A DNA stretch of 64,000 nt from an uncultured Flavihumibacter sp. (GTDB lineage Bacteria; Bacteroidota; Bacteroidia; Chitinophagales; Chitinophagaceae). The stretch spans positions 124,001 through 188,000 of the forward strand of contig CABHOY010000030.1 in assembly GCA_902168105.1 (NCBI GenBank). The letters are read 5' to 3'. The translations under genes and the position numbers were made by a program. This document shows, one piece after another, positions 35,838 to 44,850 of this stretch; position 1 is the stretch's first letter, and the number at the start of each line of letters is the position of its first letter. The notes below the pieces were generated by a model. That model had not been told where the DNA came from. It saw nothing but the letters and a program-made list of their open reading frames with translations, and did not search any database.

Positions 35838-35955
35838 ACTTGCAATTCGAAAGCACAAAGTTAACACTTATAATACTGTTAAATTTCATTTTTTTCATTT
35901 TTTACTTGCAAAACAAAAGTGATAAGGCATATATTTGCAATTGCAATTTGCAAGT
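35838..35955. promoter_or_regulatory. Divergent promoter with ACTTGCAA operator boxes
   Basis: ACTTGCAA occurs at 35838-35845 and 35904-35911, and its reverse complement TTGCAAGT at 35948-35955. TTGCAATTGCAA (a palindrome) lies at 35935-35946. A rightward -7 element TATATTTG is at 35930-35937, so the last two boxes flank it and would block it when bound. A GTAAG-T-CTTAC palindrome is at about 35829-35839, just upstream of the HxlR start. Confidence 0.6.
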
Positions 35956-35989
35956 ATAAGGGAACAACAAGCACCTTAAATAAATACAA

Positions 35990-36712
35990 ATGAATGACTT
36001 AGTAAAAAAAGTAATTAACGCTCATGGCGGATTAGACAACTGGAAGAAATTCGAAAAAATAACGGCCAGATTAAAAATTGGCGGTGTAACCTGGGCATTA
36101 AAGCAAGTGCCAGGCATCATGGATGACATCAACGTTACCACTAGCACAAGGAGACAGTTTGCGTCCTTTTATCCTTTTATAGAGAAGAATTGGCACAATT
36201 CATTTGAGCCAAACAGAGTAGCTATAATCAATGACAAAGAGGAAGTAATAGACGAGTTACTTAACCCCCGCCCTACCTTCTCGGGATACAAAACAAATAC
36301 ACCATGGTCAAAACTGCAATTAACTTATTTCACGGGTTATGCCATGTGGACTTACCTCAATGTTCCTTTTTGTTTTTTAGATCCTGGTTACAGTTGTGTT
36401 GAGTTAGAGCCGTGGGAGGAAAACAAAGAAACGTTCAGACGTTTACAGGTCACATTTCCCAAGGAGGTAGCAACCCATGGTCTGGTACAAACCTTTTATA
36501 TAGACAAGGAGGGGTTAATAAAAAGGCATGATTATAATGTAGAAATTCTCAATGATGCGGCATCAGTTCATTATTTGGCAGATTATGTGGAAGTGCAGGG
36601 AGTTAAATTTGCTACTAAAAGAAATGTTTATGCCAGGCTAGAAGACAATACGCCCAAACTACCAGAACCATTGTTCATATCAATAGATATTAGTGATATA
36701 AGGCTTGAATAA
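35990..36712 (+). CDS. Hypothetical protein under HxlR control
   Basis: A 240-residue soluble protein starting MNDLVKKVINAHGGLDNWKK, an N-terminal pattern shared with outer-membrane lipoprotein-carrier-like (LolA-like) proteins. There is no signal peptide. The middle contains FTGYAMWTYLNVPFCFL and the end ATKRNVYARLEDNTPKLPEPLFISIDI. No catalytic motif is visible. It is divergent from an HxlR regulator, and such pairs commonly form small stress-response units. A terminator follows. Confidence 0.65.
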   Translation: MNDLVKKVINAHGGLDNWKKFEKITARLKIGGVTWALKQVPGIMDDINVTTSTRRQFASFYPFIEKNWHNSFEPNRVAIINDKEEVIDELLNPRPTFSGYKTNTPWSKLQLTYFTGYAMWTYLNVPFCFLDPGYSCVELEPWEENKETFRRLQVTFPKEVATHGLVQTFYIDKEGLIKRHDYNVEILNDAASVHYLADYVEVQGVKFATKRNVYARLEDNTPKLPEPLFISIDISDIRLE

Positions 36713-36743
36713 ATGTACGCCTCAAAGAAATTAGTATATTTTT

Positions 36744-36771
36744 AAAAGCACTGATGCAAGTCAGTGCTTTT
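36744..36771 (+). terminator. Intrinsic terminator
   Basis: AAAAGCACTGA (36744-36754) pairs with TCAGTGCTTTT (36761-36771) around a 6-nt loop, between convergent genes; the U/A runs on both strands make it bidirectional. Confidence 0.85.
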
Positions 36772-36804
36772 AATATAGTCTTGTTATGTTGGTCCGAATA
36801 TGGA

Positions 36805-38190
36805 TTACATTAATTTCGGAAGAGAACTCCACCATTGCAACAATTTGTTCTCTAACTGCGCAATAATATCCGGCTCACTATCTGCCCTGTTATTAGTTTC
36901 GTATTTATCGATTTTTATATTGTATAGCTGGACGTCTGTCCCGTCACTATTCATTAATAATTTCCAGTCACCTGAACGAATAGCAAGATTGGGACTTTTA
37001 TCTCTACCTAAAGGATACCTGAACGCGATATCATTACGACCATATTCCCAAAACATTTCCTTGTTCCTCATTGCTTGTTTCCCCAGCAGCACCATGCTTC
37101 TGTCAATTCCGTCACTTTGGTAATTTGCAGGCAACGAAACATTACTCATTCTGGCGAGAGATGGGATCATATCTATTGCTGTGACCATAGAGGAACTATC
37201 AACTGTTCCTGCCGGAACATGCCCAGGCCAGCTCATGATGAAAGGCATACGTGTGCCGCCTTCATATAACGATAGTTTTGATCCTCTTAGTCCAGCAGTT
37301 CGACTTCCCCTGAAACTTGGCAGTGGTCCATTGTCGCTGGTAAAAATAACAATTGTATTTTCTTCAATCCCTAACTTTGCCAATCCGTCGAGCAATCTAC
37401 CAATCTGGATATCATACTCTTTTAACACTAGCTTTAATGCAGCTTCTTCTTCCTGATTCATTGGATACTTACCTGTATATTCCGGGTCTTTTCTTGGTAC
37501 CCACGGTGTATGCACATCATCAGGCCACAAATTTACAAAGCATGGTTGCCCCTTATGCCGGCCTAAAAAATCAAGCGTTTTATCTACAAAATACTTTGTA
37601 CGGTCCCACCTTTTAATACTGTCCTTATCAGACCAGATCCAGTTTGTTGCCGTAATTAATGAATCAGGGTCCGGGCTTTCATATGTGCTCGCATGTTCAT
37701 CAAAACCATATTGATCAAATCCGGGAGCATTCTTAACATCCCTTCCTCCACCGAGATGCCATTTACCGAAATGGCCGGTAGCATAACCGGCATCCTTGAA
37801 AAAACGTGCTATAGATGGTGCCGAAGGATCAAGAAAGTCCGCTTGTTGGGCATTCTTGTTATGTTTCCTATTATCAAGGTAGGTAGAAAAATTCCATCTT
37901 GCAGGATACATGCCAGTGAGTAGTCCTGCTCTTGAAGGAGAACAAATAGGAGCCGCACTATAATATTGCATAAATTTCCTCCCGTCCTTCGCAAGTCTGT
38001 CAATATTTGGAGTGGGTGTCAGTTTCCCTCCGAAGCAGCCAATATCACTAAATCCCATATCATCCGTAAGGATAAAAATTATATTTGGGGATGTATGGGT
38101 CTGGCAATAGGCGGGCAGTTTCCATCCGAATATGGCAATCGTTATAATGGTTGATACAAGTAAGGTGTTTAATTTCTGTTTATATGGCAT
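36805..38190 (-). CDS. Secreted sulfatase
   Basis: A 461-residue S1-family sulfatase with a signal peptide (about 1-29, ending AYCQ). The N-terminal metal site is NIIFILTDDMG (Asp43-Asp44). The formylglycine motif is CSPSR with Cys83, C-x-P-S-R, which is converted by FGE or anSME to formylglycine. Other blocks are HFGKWHLGG, DDVHTPWVPRKDPEY and IVIFTSDNGP. It would remove sulfate from polysaccharides or small sulfate esters in the periplasm. No maturation enzyme or SusCD pair is nearby. Substrate cannot be read from sequence. Confidence 0.93.
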   Translation of the reverse strand: MPYKQKLNTLLVSTIITIAIFGWKLPAYCQTHTSPNIIFILTDDMGFSDIGCFGGKLTPTPNIDRLAKDGRKFMQYYSAAPICSPSRAGLLTGMYPARWNFSTYLDNRKHNKNAQQADFLDPSAPSIARFFKDAGYATGHFGKWHLGGGRDVKNAPGFDQYGFDEHASTYESPDPDSLITATNWIWSDKDSIKRWDRTKYFVDKTLDFLGRHKGQPCFVNLWPDDVHTPWVPRKDPEYTGKYPMNQEEEAALKLVLKEYDIQIGRLLDGLAKLGIEENTIVIFTSDNGPLPSFRGSRTAGLRGSKLSLYEGGTRMPFIMSWPGHVPAGTVDSSSMVTAIDMIPSLARMSNVSLPANYQSDGIDRSMVLLGKQAMRNKEMFWEYGRNDIAFRYPLGRDKSPNLAIRSGDWKLLMNSDGTDVQLYNIKIDKYETNNRADSEPDIIAQLENKLLQWWSSLPKLM

Positions 38191-38470
38191 CCTGATCTTG
38201 TTTTGACGGTTTATGGATTATAACAAACTCGACTAAATTATTATTTCACAGTAAGATATACTTTTCTTAAAGGAGAATTGAACTAAAATTTATGAGAGAA
38301 TAAAGTAAAGAGTGTGTACGATTATTTGACGTCTATTTGGAAACTCGATCAAAGCGTCAAATAAGATTTTTCCAGGTATTTACATTTGATTAAACAACGT
38401 ATTAGACCCTGGAAAGATGTATCCATTCATCCTTTGAATATAGTAACTTGCACCTACCTATACCAATACA

Positions 38471-38950
38471 ATGAATCAACAACAAACTATCTTTGACCGA
38501 GACTTCGAAAACTCAGTCGTACCCCGCCGCCGGGATCTTATGCCTAAATGGCTCACCGTATACATGTGGATCGTCATCGCTTTCGGTATAATTATGTTAT
38601 GCTATGCCGCCTGGCAGACACCAACATTTAGTACCAATGACACTATGGCAAATGATCCTCAATATAGTGCAAGCTACCGGTCAGGAGCTCAAAAGGGAGC
38701 CTTCATACCTGGAATATTGTTTCTGCTGATGGGGGGACTTGTATGGTTAGAAAGAAAGAGAGCTATCCGTTTTAATTTGGGAATCGCTATTTTCTGGATT
38801 GTATGGATAACACTTATGGCATTGATTTCAGGAGTAAAGGCTTTATTCCTCGGAATATTCCTTCCTATCTTTATACCTTACTGGATAGGGCTTTTCAAGA
38901 TACAACGCAGATGGGAAAAAGAAGCTGTAAGGGGTAACATCAGATTTTAA
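38471..38950 (+). CDS. Hypothetical membrane protein
   Basis: A 159-residue protein with three or four transmembrane helices (about 26-45, 76-95, 105-130, 133-150) and a charged N-terminus. No family is recognised. It lies in a region of separately transcribed genes; the 280-bp gap upstream holds nothing else I can see. Confidence 0.65.
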   Translation: MNQQQTIFDRDFENSVVPRRRDLMPKWLTVYMWIVIAFGIIMLCYAAWQTPTFSTNDTMANDPQYSASYRSGAQKGAFIPGILFLLMGGLVWLERKRAIRFNLGIAIFWIVWITLMALISGVKALFLGIFLPIFIPYWIGLFKIQRRWEKEAVRGNIRF

Positions 38951-39271
38951 ACTTAAGATTTTGCCACAACTTAGAGAAAATAAATAACCTCATCGATTGG
39001 AATATTTTGGGTAGTGTTTTCCAAACTATTTTGAGGAAAGTGTCTCTGGTGAAATCATCATAAACGACGAAGGCGCTGCATAGTATTGATTTTCAACCGA
39101 CAAAATGAGACATCTTCCACTATTGGTAATGTTACGTTTTGTCGGACAATTTTCCTCAATCCTGCAAAAAAAAAGAACTTGCTGTCTAACCTTAAATACC
39201 TGCCCCAAAAAGTTAGACACTTTTTTGGGGCAGGTCAAAGTATGAAACACCTCTTTTTTTATTCAATTAGT
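38951..39271. other. Gene-free convergent gap with terminator-like hairpin and IS-like sequence
   Basis: ACCTGCCCCAAAAA (39198-39211) pairs with TTTTTTGGGGCAGGT (39221-39235) across GTTAGACAC, which would end the lipoprotein gene at 39272. The sequence GTTAGACAC beside CCCCAAAAA also resembles an IS3-type insertion-sequence end. A separate 9-bp inverted repeat CCGACAAAA (39097-39105) / TTTTGTCGG (39137-39145) lies here. No gene is present. Confidence 0.6.
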
Positions 39272-40306
39272 TCAGGGTGTGTCTATCATAAATGGCGATT
39301 CATCAGTAGTGCCAATCGCATTTGCCCATTCCAGGTACCCATTATCACCTCCTGGTAAAGCATAAATAATACTGGCATTAGTTTTAGCTTTATATATCAC
39401 CACACCACAAGAGCCACTGATAGCAGGTCTTCTGCTGGTATATGCGAGCTGACCTGATCTTGTTGTGATCTTAACAGGTGTAGTCCAGTTAACCAGATCA
39501 GTGGACATGGTAGTTTTAAGCTGCCCATCCGGATCCATCCCGACGATAACAGTAGAAGGCGGTGTGCCAAGATCCATTGAATTGATGGGCGTTGCAGCAG
39601 CGTAACGGAAGTAGCCAAAATTCAGCTGCGAACCCTTTGTCCAGTTTATTCCATCTACAGAAGTTAAAATGGTAAAAGCAGGAGCTGGCGAAAGGGTGCT
39701 GGTATATAGGATACAGATTGCGGAGTGAAAAGTAAATATATATGGATCACCAAAAGATGTATAAGGTAAATTTACCTCAGTCCAATTAGATCCATCTGAA
39801 CTATAAGAATAGTGAATAGTGGTGGAATTATTTCCCAGATGAAAATCGTTGCTTGGATATGCAAGGAACATTTTACCTCCATAAGTACAAGCGGAAAGAT
39901 CACCTGATGTTGCGGCGAAATTCCCCAACATTGCATCCGCAGCCCAGGAACCTCCTAAATCAGCGCTGCGGGTATAGTATAAGTAATTACTTGTCGCGCT
40001 TCTATGAAATACATAGATATTCCCATTGAAGACAGTCGCTGCAGGACTACCATTCGCGCCTAGTCCTGAATTGTTAAGAGCGCTGAAGGTCCAGTTTGAG
40101 CCATTGACGCTGTTTCCGGAAAAGATTTTATTAGCATCAGTGCTATTACCGGTGCCTTTGTAAAAATATCTGTAGAAAGCATTTATTTGGGCTGCATTAC
40201 TACTGGCAATCAAACTGTTACTACTCGGGTTTTCGATTTCTTTCTTTTGGCAGGATGCTAAAGCAAAAGCTGCATAGAGTAGAATAAGGATGGTTCTACG
40301 ATTCAT
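39272..40306 (-). CDS. Lipoprotein with sialidase/BNR-like beta-propeller
   Basis: A 344-residue lipoprotein: MNRRTILILLYAAFALASCQ, lipobox Cys at 19. The mature part has repeated Ser/Asn-rich propeller blades with Asp-box-like turns (SYSSDGSNWTEV, LTSVDGINWTKGS, TTMSTDLVNWTTP and SADLGGSWAADAML), each S-x-D-G-x-x-W. These Asp boxes are hallmarks of sialidases and other five- or six-bladed BNR proteins. No catalytic Arg triad could be identified, so a carbohydrate-binding or adhesin role is as likely as an enzyme. No neighbours suggest a pathway. Confidence 0.75.
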   Translation of the reverse strand: MNRRTILILLYAAFALASCQKKEIENPSSNSLIASSNAAQINAFYRYFYKGTGNSTDANKIFSGNSVNGSNWTFSALNNSGLGANGSPAATVFNGNIYVFHRSATSNYLYYTRSADLGGSWAADAMLGNFAATSGDLSACTYGGKMFLAYPSNDFHLGNNSTTIHYSYSSDGSNWTEVNLPYTSFGDPYIFTFHSAICILYTSTLSPAPAFTILTSVDGINWTKGSQLNFGYFRYAAATPINSMDLGTPPSTVIVGMDPDGQLKTTMSTDLVNWTTPVKITTRSGQLAYTSRRPAISGSCGVVIYKAKTNASIIYALPGGDNGYLEWANAIGTTDESPFMIDTP

Positions 40307-41061
40307 GGTATAGTGTTAAAGGTTAACTAAAAAAATTACACTGCGAAGTTGCATCATCAAATTATCACCGCCAAGTTAAATTAATCAACTACCTATGTTT
40401 TTGAGTAGAAAATTTATCTGCAAATCATTGCCTACAAAGATGAACGCTATAACGCCATAGCGCAGAAGAATTCCCTCGTCGTAACGCTATAATTATTCAG
40501 GAGAATGACACAGATAAAGATATTAAACTTACGCTTGAAGAGATAGACCAATACGAGCGTTTCAAACATTTATCAAATGATGAAAGCTCGCGCTGATTTC
40601 CTTAGTTTATGACTTAGCAACAATATTGTATTACACTTTTGGGCCTGGAAAATGAGTGATCTTAATTAATTTAAAAAGTTCGCAAAGAAAGAAGAAACTG
40701 TTAACGAAAATCAAGAAGAAATATAAAAAAATTACAAGAACGGGAGAAGATTGAATCACGTAACTATTCGAAATACAATAAAAAAAATATCAAAATGATG
40801 AGCCCTTTATCTTCGAAATGTTAAAAGATTCTAACATCTTCTTTCGTACACAGGAAAGGACAATTATCTAACCCAATCATTCAGGATTTGCTGGATTTCG
40901 ATAAATTACCTGTCCCATTTACTTGAAGATAAAATGTCGATCAGATCATGTGAATGATTGAGCCTGCGGGGTAATGCGGTATAATCTACCTCATCAAATT
41001 CGAGCAGTAAGTTATATCCTCAGTGGGGCTATGTTCTCTGTCCAGATCCAACAACGATTTA
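40307..41061. other. Gene-free decayed region
   Basis: No intact reading frame of useful length is found in 755 bp. One piece (around 40495-40596) reads QENDTDKDIKLTLEEIDQYE in one frame before a stop, and short coding-like fragments follow in shifted frames. It looks like old degraded coding DNA leading into the AbiEii-type relic. Confidence 0.55.
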
Positions 41062-41424
41062 AAAGCATCTCCTCGCCGAGCAAGACAAAATACTACCCTA
41101 CCTGGTGGAAAAGGACTACTGGATCATACATCTCCTGTAGGGACCTGACACAGCAAGGTATTATTATGTTATCAACTGCTCGGCGAGCAAAATGTGCAAC
41201 AATTCATTGGATCCCAGGCCTATCTTACGCACAAGAATAGACGCTTTAGCACGGAAGATAAAAAGATCCCGATCAAGGAGAATGAAGCCTTTTTATTGAG
41301 CACCAATGAGCTATTTTCCAAATTCGAGCGCCGATATAAGCTAACCAGTAACCTTTACTACAAAGGACAACCTGCATTCTCCCAGGTTATAGCCCGAATC
41401 CATAAGTATCTGGAGATGCTCTAG
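41062..41424 (+). pseudogene. Relic of a nucleotidyltransferase AbiEii-like toxin gene
   Basis: At 41102 one frame reads LVEKDYWI, the conserved N-terminal segment of AbiEii/AbiGii-type toxins. Reading then continues in another frame as AYLTHKNRRFSTEDKKIPIK and ends ERRYKLTSNLYYKGQPAFSQ...HKYLEML at 41424, resembling the family C-terminus (a conserved Tyr, then GQPxF). The GG-S/T and D-x-D catalytic core lies in between and is missing. It has a frameshift and a large internal deletion. Intact relatives are type IV toxin-antitoxin toxins. Confidence 0.5.
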
Positions 41425-41520
41425 TTCTAAAAGTAGTCCCCCAAAGCGAATGAAAACCTGATACATGCAAATCGATAAAGTTCATTATGACATGCATCAA
41501 GGTAAAAAAACAGCTCAACG

Positions 41521-41919
41521 CTATTGCTGCTTATGGGAAGCCCGTTCCAGGCCATAAGCCCCACCACCGGTAAAACATAGCAGCAGGCTACAGCAAAAAT
41601 AAAGTAGTGCTATTTCACCCCTAAAGCTGGTCACGTCCAGCTTTTGCACCAACACAAAAGCTAAAAAAGTATTCAAGGCTATAAAAGCTGCTGCCAGCCT
41701 TACCCGAAACCCAATAAACACGAGTGCTGCGCATACCACATCCGAAAAGGTAGCAAACAGCAGACCGGGAAGTTTACCGATATGCAGGGGATCTGCAATC
41801 CTGTTAAGCATTCCAGAGAAATCAAATAATTTCTCATGCCCATGGTTGATGTAAAGGACTGCGCTCACCATCACCCTAAAGAGCAATAGGCCTAGATCTA
41901 TCTGCTTAAGCTTTATCAT
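41521..41919 (-). CDS. DoxX-like membrane protein
   Basis: A 132-residue protein with four transmembrane helices and the DoxX pattern: LLLFRVMVSAVLYINHGHEKLFDFSG, then SDVVCAALVFIGFRVRLAAAF. DoxX proteins are inner-membrane subunits of quinol or thiosulfate oxidising complexes or of redox-stress systems. No subunit partner is adjacent. It is transcribed after the SnoaL-like gene, 79 bp apart, and may share its promoter. Confidence 0.85.
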   Translation of the reverse strand: MIKLKQIDLGLLLFRVMVSAVLYINHGHEKLFDFSGMLNRIADPLHIGKLPGLLFATFSDVVCAALVFIGFRVRLAAAFIALNTFLAFVLVQKLDVTSFRGEIALLYFCCSLLLCFTGGGAYGLERASHKQQ

Positions 41920-41998
41920 AACATGTATTTTTTTTGCAGCACCCCTGGAACAATTTTAACACGCTAAGGATATGGGATGCTGCTGTATTTTCTTTTGG

Positions 41999-42412
41999 TT
42001 AATAATGAGCCTGGCCAATCTCCAGTTTATTGATCTTGCCCTGCTCACTGAAGTGGAACTTGAAATAGGCTTTAAAATCTCCCCACTTATCGCTATGGAA
42101 ACGCCCAAAAACAGAATTGCCTTTATCCTCTACTTTATCAATGCTGGTAAAACTTTCAATTTTTATCGCCTCATTAGAAAATTCCTTCAAATCTCTTGTC
42201 TTCCCGTCATCCAGCAGAACAGCATCCGCAGTAAATAAGGCATTCCATTTTTCGATATCCTTAGCCTGGAAGGCTTCAATGGCTTGTTTGACCCTGTCGT
42301 TTTCAAGCACAGAGGTATTGAGTGTATTCATAGTTTTATGTTGAAGGTTTTTATTCAATTGTCCACATGCAAAAAGATGGAAGAACATAAGTAGCAAGAA
42401 AAGTCCTTTCAC
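41999..42412 (-). CDS. NTF2/SnoaL-like protein
   Basis: A 137-residue protein of the nuclear-transport-factor-2/SnoaL-like alpha+beta fold: VKQAIEAFQAKDIEKWNALFTADAVLLDDGK and DKGNSVFGRFHSDKWGDFKAYFKFHF. The chosen Met gives a possible lipoprotein-like start (LFLLLMFFHLFACGQ). A Met 27 residues further (MNTLNTSV) gives a plain cytoplasmic form; both are possible. Such proteins are small-molecule isomerases, hydrolases or binding proteins. It is close to a broken SDR gene. Confidence 0.7.
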   Translation of the reverse strand: MKGLFLLLMFFHLFACGQLNKNLQHKTMNTLNTSVLENDRVKQAIEAFQAKDIEKWNALFTADAVLLDDGKTRDLKEFSNEAIKIESFTSIDKVEDKGNSVFGRFHSDKWGDFKAYFKFHFSEQGKINKLEIGQAHY

Positions 42413-42821
42413 GATATAATCTTGTTTCTATTATTGATTTGCCCCCCGTTAACCAACAGGTGAACGGGAAACCCAAGACACCGATCAGCCCAGTAAAGGA
42501 ATGGGCAAGCAGCTGCATAAAAATGCCCATCAATTACCATAACCCCGGCACTGTTGATCAAAACATCAACCCTACCATAACGCTCGATCGCATTTTCAAA
42601 CAAGGCGTCCACCTGTTCTGCATCCCTCACGCTGCTTTTATGCTGATCGCCTCCCCACCTTCACTTTTGATCGAGCTGACTACATCTTCTGCATCCTGCG
42701 CTCCGCTGGAATAATTCACAACCACTTTCGCGCCTGCTCCTGCCGCTTGACGGGCAATAGTAGCCCCAATTCCCTTGGAACCTCCGGTAATAAGGATAAC
42801 TTTTGCTGATAAATTTTTCAT
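42409..42821 (-). pseudogene. Short-chain dehydrogenase/reductase, frameshifted and internally deleted
   Basis: The N-terminal part reads MKNLSAKVILITGGSKGIG, the TGxxxGIG cofactor motif. One missing base near 42633 (KA-VRDAEQ, expected KADVRDAEQ) moves reading into a second frame with YGRVDVLINSAGV. That part ends VHLLVNGGQ, which is the usual SDR C-terminus. The active-site Ser and the YxxxK motif lie in the lost middle. The gene cannot make a functional enzyme. Confidence 0.8.
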
Positions 42822-42915
42822 ATGCTGTTACTTGATTTGTACAGCACAAAAGTAGGATCAGTGGGTGCCCCGGTTGTTGCGAACTTTAAACATTATGTTG
42901 CAAAAAATGAATATT

Positions 42916-43316
42916 TCAATTGGTAGTAGTGTTTTCCCTATAACTCGATGGTGTGAAACCGGAGTTTTTCTTAAAATGGTTGCTAAAATGAGCGGTATCT
43001 GAAAAACCTAGTTTGTAAGCAATTTCCTTGACCGGAATGCTGCTATGCTGTAGCATGGCCTTGGCTACGGCTGTACTCTTTTCTGCGATCCAGGTATGGA
43101 TAGGTTTGCCGGTTTTGGCCTTAATTACTGCACTAAGGTAACCTGGATGGAGATTTTGTGCAGAAGCATAATCCTGTAAACGGTAGACCATATCCACCTT
43201 TCCGGCAGCAAGCTACCGGTAGTGTTCTTCGAGCAAAAGCTTAAACGCCTTAACGATTTGCGATTTCCTGTTCCCTTCATAAATCGGGTTATATTCCTCC
43301 CAGAATATTGCTAAAG
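42916..43316 (-). pseudogene. Truncated AraC-family regulator
   Basis: The 93-residue C-terminal HTH (SIPVKEIAYKLGFSDTAHFSNHFKKNSGFTPSSYRE) is intact. In the same frame upstream, WEEYNPIYEGNRKSQIVKAF is followed by a TAG stop (near 43215) before LAAGKVDMVYRLQDYA, and another TAA lies further upstream. The effector domain is missing. Only the DNA-binding end could be made, from Met at 43197. Confidence 0.78.
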
Positions 43317-43362
43317 ATTATAAGTGCACAAAACATCCCCTCAGCCGCATTACCCCTGCCAA

Positions 43363-43767
43363 TCATTCAGATAAATCTTTGCTGCTTCCTTTTTTCTTTT
43401 CAGCATCAGGCTCCCAGTCGGCAAAAGGCTTCATGGCGGGATCTTTTTCCATCAATTTTTCCGACCATCTGATTACTTCAGCAATCAATGGCAGCAACTC
43501 ACGACCAAAGTCAGTAAGGGTATATTCCACCTTTGGTGGTACCTGGTGGTATACTTCCCGGTTGAGTAAACCGTCCTCCTCCAATTCCCTTAAGGTACTG
43601 GTCAGCATCTTGGTGGTAATCCCTGCAATCATCCGCTTTAATTCGCCAAAGCGTAGTACGCCATGGCTATTGATATACCAAATGATCCTGCCCTTATATT
43701 TTCCACCAATTCTCTTAAAGCCGTATTCTATAGTACAACCCGAATACAACAGTCGCTTATCTGTCAT
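43363..43767 (-). CDS. HxlR-family transcriptional regulator
   Basis: A 134-residue winged-helix protein: a Cys near the start (SGCTIEYGFKRIGGKYKGRIIWYI), GVLRFGELKRMIAGITTKMLTSTLRELEEDGL and VEYTLTDFGRELLPLI. It is divergent from the MBL-fold hydrolase gene, 119 bp away, whose promoter lies in between, so it probably controls that gene. This is the third HxlR gene in the window. The C-terminus is a short charged tail. Confidence 0.88.
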   Translation of the reverse strand: MTDKRLLYSGCTIEYGFKRIGGKYKGRIIWYINSHGVLRFGELKRMIAGITTKMLTSTLRELEEDGLLNREVYHQVPPKVEYTLTDFGRELLPLIAEVIRWSEKLMEKDPAMKPFADWEPDAEKKKGSSKDLSE

Positions 43768-43828
43768 AATTTAAAAGATAACCTATTGATAATCTGATTA
43801 GTTTCTTTCTGGTAACTAAGCTACAAAA

Positions 43829-43857
43829 TTGGTACTACTTCCCCAAAATTACCTTTG
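43829..43857 (+). promoter_or_regulatory. Promoter of the MBL-fold hydrolase gene
   Basis: TTGG (43829-43832), 17 bp, TACCTTTG (43850-43857). This fits the Bacteroidota -33/-7 pattern (TTTG-like, TAnnTTTG). The start codon is 30 bp downstream. Confidence 0.6.
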
Positions 43858-43886
43858 GGCATAGCTTTGTGTAAAATTTTTAAATT

Positions 43887-44816
43887 ATGCACGTCACAGA
43901 TCGTATATCCACAAAAGCTGCCTTCCACCGTTTCGGTCTGGGGGCATTGGAATTAACCGTTGTATCAGATGGGCACATCCTTTTTGATCCTGCCCAACCT
44001 TTACTTGCACCCGAAGTTGGTGCCACAGACTTCAAACAAGTACTCAGAGATAATTTCCTGCCGGAAGATTATGTAGATATCGCCATGAATGTGCTGGTGA
44101 TCAAAGCTGCCGATAGGATCATATTGATAGACAGCGGAGCGGGCGCAACCATGGGTGAGCGTTCCGGAAGGTTAGTAGCTAATCTACAAGTAGCCGGATT
44201 TCATCCAAAAGATATCACTGATATCGTTTTGACGCACGCCCATTCAGATCACATCGGAGGTTTGATCAAAGCCAATAAAGAGCTGACCTTCCCAAATGCA
44301 AATGTGTACATCACTAAGCCAGAACATGACTTTTGGTTAGGCCCACAGGTAGACCTCTCTAAAAGCAAACTGGCGGATAAGCAATGGTTCATCAATTTCT
44401 CAGTGGATATTATCAAAAATGTCGAAGCGGCTTTGGGCGATAAACTGCAACTGGTGGAGCCTGATGCAGCATTGTTTGATTTCCTGAAACTCATTCCAGC
44501 TCCCGGACACACGCCAGGACACATCGCCCTGCAAATCAGCTCCCAGGGAGAAACCTTGTTTCATTTAGGTGATTCCACACATACCCATGTTGTTTTATTC
44601 GAGCATCCGGAATGGGGATTTGAAGCAGACTACAATTTTGATGAAGGCGTTGCCACGCGTACCAAATTACTCGGTAGGCTTGCGGACTCCCGCATGCGCG
44701 CATTTTCGTTCCATCTCCCCTTTCCTGGTTTGGGACACGTGAGACGAAAAAATATTAGTTTTGAATGGGTTATGGAGCCCTTCACCAGTTTCAGTGCAGA
44801 TGATTACCAATATTAA
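43887..44816 (+). CDS. MBL-fold metallo-hydrolase
   Basis: A 309-residue metallo-beta-lactamase-fold protein. The metal-binding motif HAHSDHIGG has His117, His119, Asp121 and His122. Downstream His are in PAPGHTPGHIALQI and FHLPFPGLGHV. The fold is used by lactonases, quorum-quenching enzymes and aryl-sulfatase-like hydrolases. It has no signal peptide. It is followed by the HbpS-like gene, 34 bp away, and probably forms an operon with it under HxlR control. Confidence 0.9.
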   Translation: MHVTDRISTKAAFHRFGLGALELTVVSDGHILFDPAQPLLAPEVGATDFKQVLRDNFLPEDYVDIAMNVLVIKAADRIILIDSGAGATMGERSGRLVANLQVAGFHPKDITDIVLTHAHSDHIGGLIKANKELTFPNANVYITKPEHDFWLGPQVDLSKSKLADKQWFINFSVDIIKNVEAALGDKLQLVEPDAALFDFLKLIPAPGHTPGHIALQISSQGETLFHLGDSTHTHVVLFEHPEWGFEADYNFDEGVATRTKLLGRLADSRMRAFSFHLPFPGLGHVRRKNISFEWVMEPFTSFSADDYQY

Positions 44817-44850
44817 AATGCTAACTTGCCACTCACAAAAAAATTGAACT

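Noticed and set aside
39198..39235. An intact insertion sequence
   Set aside because: Only a hairpin is present, and no transposase frame is found in 38951-39271 or nearby.
40974..41240. An 88-residue frame in the decayed region
   Set aside because: It lies in a different frame from the AbiEii-like relic pieces and has no motif; it is random open frame over decayed DNA.
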